5,678 nt of DNA from Pseudomonadota bacterium (GTDB taxonomy: Bacteria > Desulfobacterota > Desulfobacteria > Desulfobacterales > RPRI01), in NCBI GenBank assembly GCA_018830925.1, contig JAHJRK010000067.1:1-5678 (forward strand), read 5' to 3'. The first letter of the stretch is position 1; each line of letters begins with the position of its first letter. A program made the translations under genes and the position numbers. Below, piece after piece: positions 4,870-5,678 of this stretch. The notes under the pieces were generated by a model, which was given only the letters and a program-made list of their open reading frames with translations, had not been told where the DNA came from and made no database searches.

Positions 4870-5678
4870 ATGTTGGTACTTGGCTTGATGGGAAGCCCTA
4901 GAAAAAAGGGAAATACCGATTTTCTTCTTTCATCTTTCATGAACGAAGTTGAAAACGGCGGGATCAGGACTCACGTAATTGAGGTTGCAAAAAAGAATAT
5001 CCTACCCTGCATGGAGTACAGCGTGTGCGAAAAGAAAGGGACCTGCCCTATAGACGACGACATGAATGAAATTTATCCCCTTTTTCGCGAGGCTGATATT
5101 ATTGTTCTTGCCACTCCCATATTTTTTTACAGTGCTCCGGCCCAGGCCAAAGCCCTTATAGACCGGAGCCAGACATTATGGGCACGCAAATACAGGCTTA
5201 AGCTCAACGATCCGGGATATAAAACAAGAAAAGGATTTCTTCTTGCCCTCGGAGCTACAAAAGGCGCCAATCTGTTTGAAGGTATGAAGCTTACGGCCAA
5301 ATATTTTTTCGATGCTGTTGACGCCAGTTTCGAAGGAAGTTTAACATACCGCAGGATAGAAAAGCGAGGCGATATGAAAGCACATCCTTCTGTTGCAGGG
5401 GATGTCAAGGAGGCGGCCGGCAATATTTTAAAGCCATTTCTCACCAGGAAAAAGATCCTGTTTGCCTGCAGGGAAAACGCGTGCCGAAGTCAGATTGCGA
5501 GTGCTTTTGCACGCTATATTGCAGGAGACAAAATAGATGCCTTAAACGGGGGCAGCATTCCTGTTGATGCAGTCAACCCGCTTATGGTTGAAGCCATGCA
5601 GGAAAAGGGGATAGATATGGCTTTTCGCAAGCCAAAATCGATAGAGCAGGTAATTTCAAAAGAAAAACCAGATATTAT
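4870..5678 (+). CDS. FMN-reductase/iron-sulfur-flavoprotein domain fused to ArsC-like domain (3' end beyond window)
   Basis: The open frame runs off the window; 269 residues are visible. Residues 1-190 form a flavodoxin-like FMN-reductase domain. GLMGSPRKKGNT (5-16) is the FMN phosphate-binding loop. C47, C53 and C59 with PIDDDM (60-65) mark the cysteine region of iron-sulfur flavoproteins, and ATPIFFYSAPAQAKALIDR (81-99) is the family signature. Residues from about 194 form an ArsC/low-molecular-weight tyrosine-phosphatase domain. The P-loop is C200-RENAC-R206-S (CX5R, with N203 and C205 as in thioredoxin-type ArsC), followed by SQIASAFARY, NGGS and VNPLMVEAMQEKGIDM. The later resolving cysteines and the catalytic Asp would lie outside the window. 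The flavin domain may reduce, or sense, through the ArsC-like domain; arsenate reductase, phosphatase or a redox signalling role are all open. AGGGAGG (4856-4862) precedes the ATG by seven bases and overlaps the cytochrome stop. Confidence 0.88.
   Translation, partial: MLVLGLMGSPRKKGNTDFLLSSFMNEVENGGIRTHVIEVAKKNILPCMEYSVCEKKGTCPIDDDMNEIYPLFREADIIVLATPIFFYSAPAQAKALIDRSQTLWARKYRLKLNDPGYKTRKGFLLALGATKGANLFEGMKLTAKYFFDAVDASFEGSLTYRRIEKRGDMKAHPSVAGDVKEAAGNILKPFLTRKKILFACRENACRSQIASAFARYIAGDKIDALNGGSIPVDAVNPLMVEAMQEKGIDMAFRKPKSIEQVISKEKPDI

Noticed and set aside
5127..5444. Minus-strand ORF opposite the flavoprotein fusion
   Set aside because: Antisense to the FMN-reductase domain; a shadow.

Overview
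The window reads as a compact, all plus-strand gene cluster for living with oxygen in an anaerobe. The closest matches I can recall are in sulfate-reducing and related Desulfobacterota (former Deltaproteobacteria). The rubrerythrin has the length, ligand positions and C-terminal rubredoxin signature of the Desulfovibrio protein. The second gene is a two-iron-centre desulfoferrodoxin, and a c7-like triheme cytochrome c lies next to a cytochrome bd oxidase. The DNA is moderately AT-rich. Genus-level assignment is not possible from the sequence alone.

Layout. Bases 23-1216 carry the reactive-oxygen detoxification part: rubrerythrin (peroxide reduction), desulfoferrodoxin (superoxide reduction) and a 51-residue rubredoxin-like protein that could supply them with electrons. 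Bases 1287-1948 carry a short flavodoxin and a 61-residue cysteine-rich zinc-ribbon-like protein of unknown role. Bases 1973-4499 carry cydA and cydB, a short-Q-loop cytochrome bd quinol oxidase, separated by an unusually long gap of 196 bases. Bases 4519-4857 encode a periplasmic c7-like cytochrome with three haem-binding motifs. From 4870 to the window edge runs a two-domain protein, an FMN-reductase/iron-sulfur-flavoprotein-like domain fused to an ArsC/low-molecular-weight phosphatase domain, cut off by the end of the window.

How they may work together (inference from content and order). Cytochrome bd removes O2 at the membrane using quinol. Superoxide formed in the cytoplasm is reduced by desulfoferrodoxin to peroxide, which rubrerythrin reduces to water. 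The rubredoxin-like protein and flavodoxin are candidate electron carriers, and the triheme cytochrome may exchange electrons in the periplasm. Gaps are short (12-74 bases) except inside cydAB, nearly every gene has a clear Shine-Dalgarno sequence, and I see no convincing rho-independent terminator. One or a few long transcripts are therefore likely.

The least explained parts are the cydA-cydB gap (small ORFs, a perfect 16-base palindrome and a minigene ending one base before cydB), the 61-residue Cys-rich protein, an Asn at the usual Asp position of CydB, the apparently missing third distal histidine in the cytochrome, and the flavoprotein-ArsC fusion.
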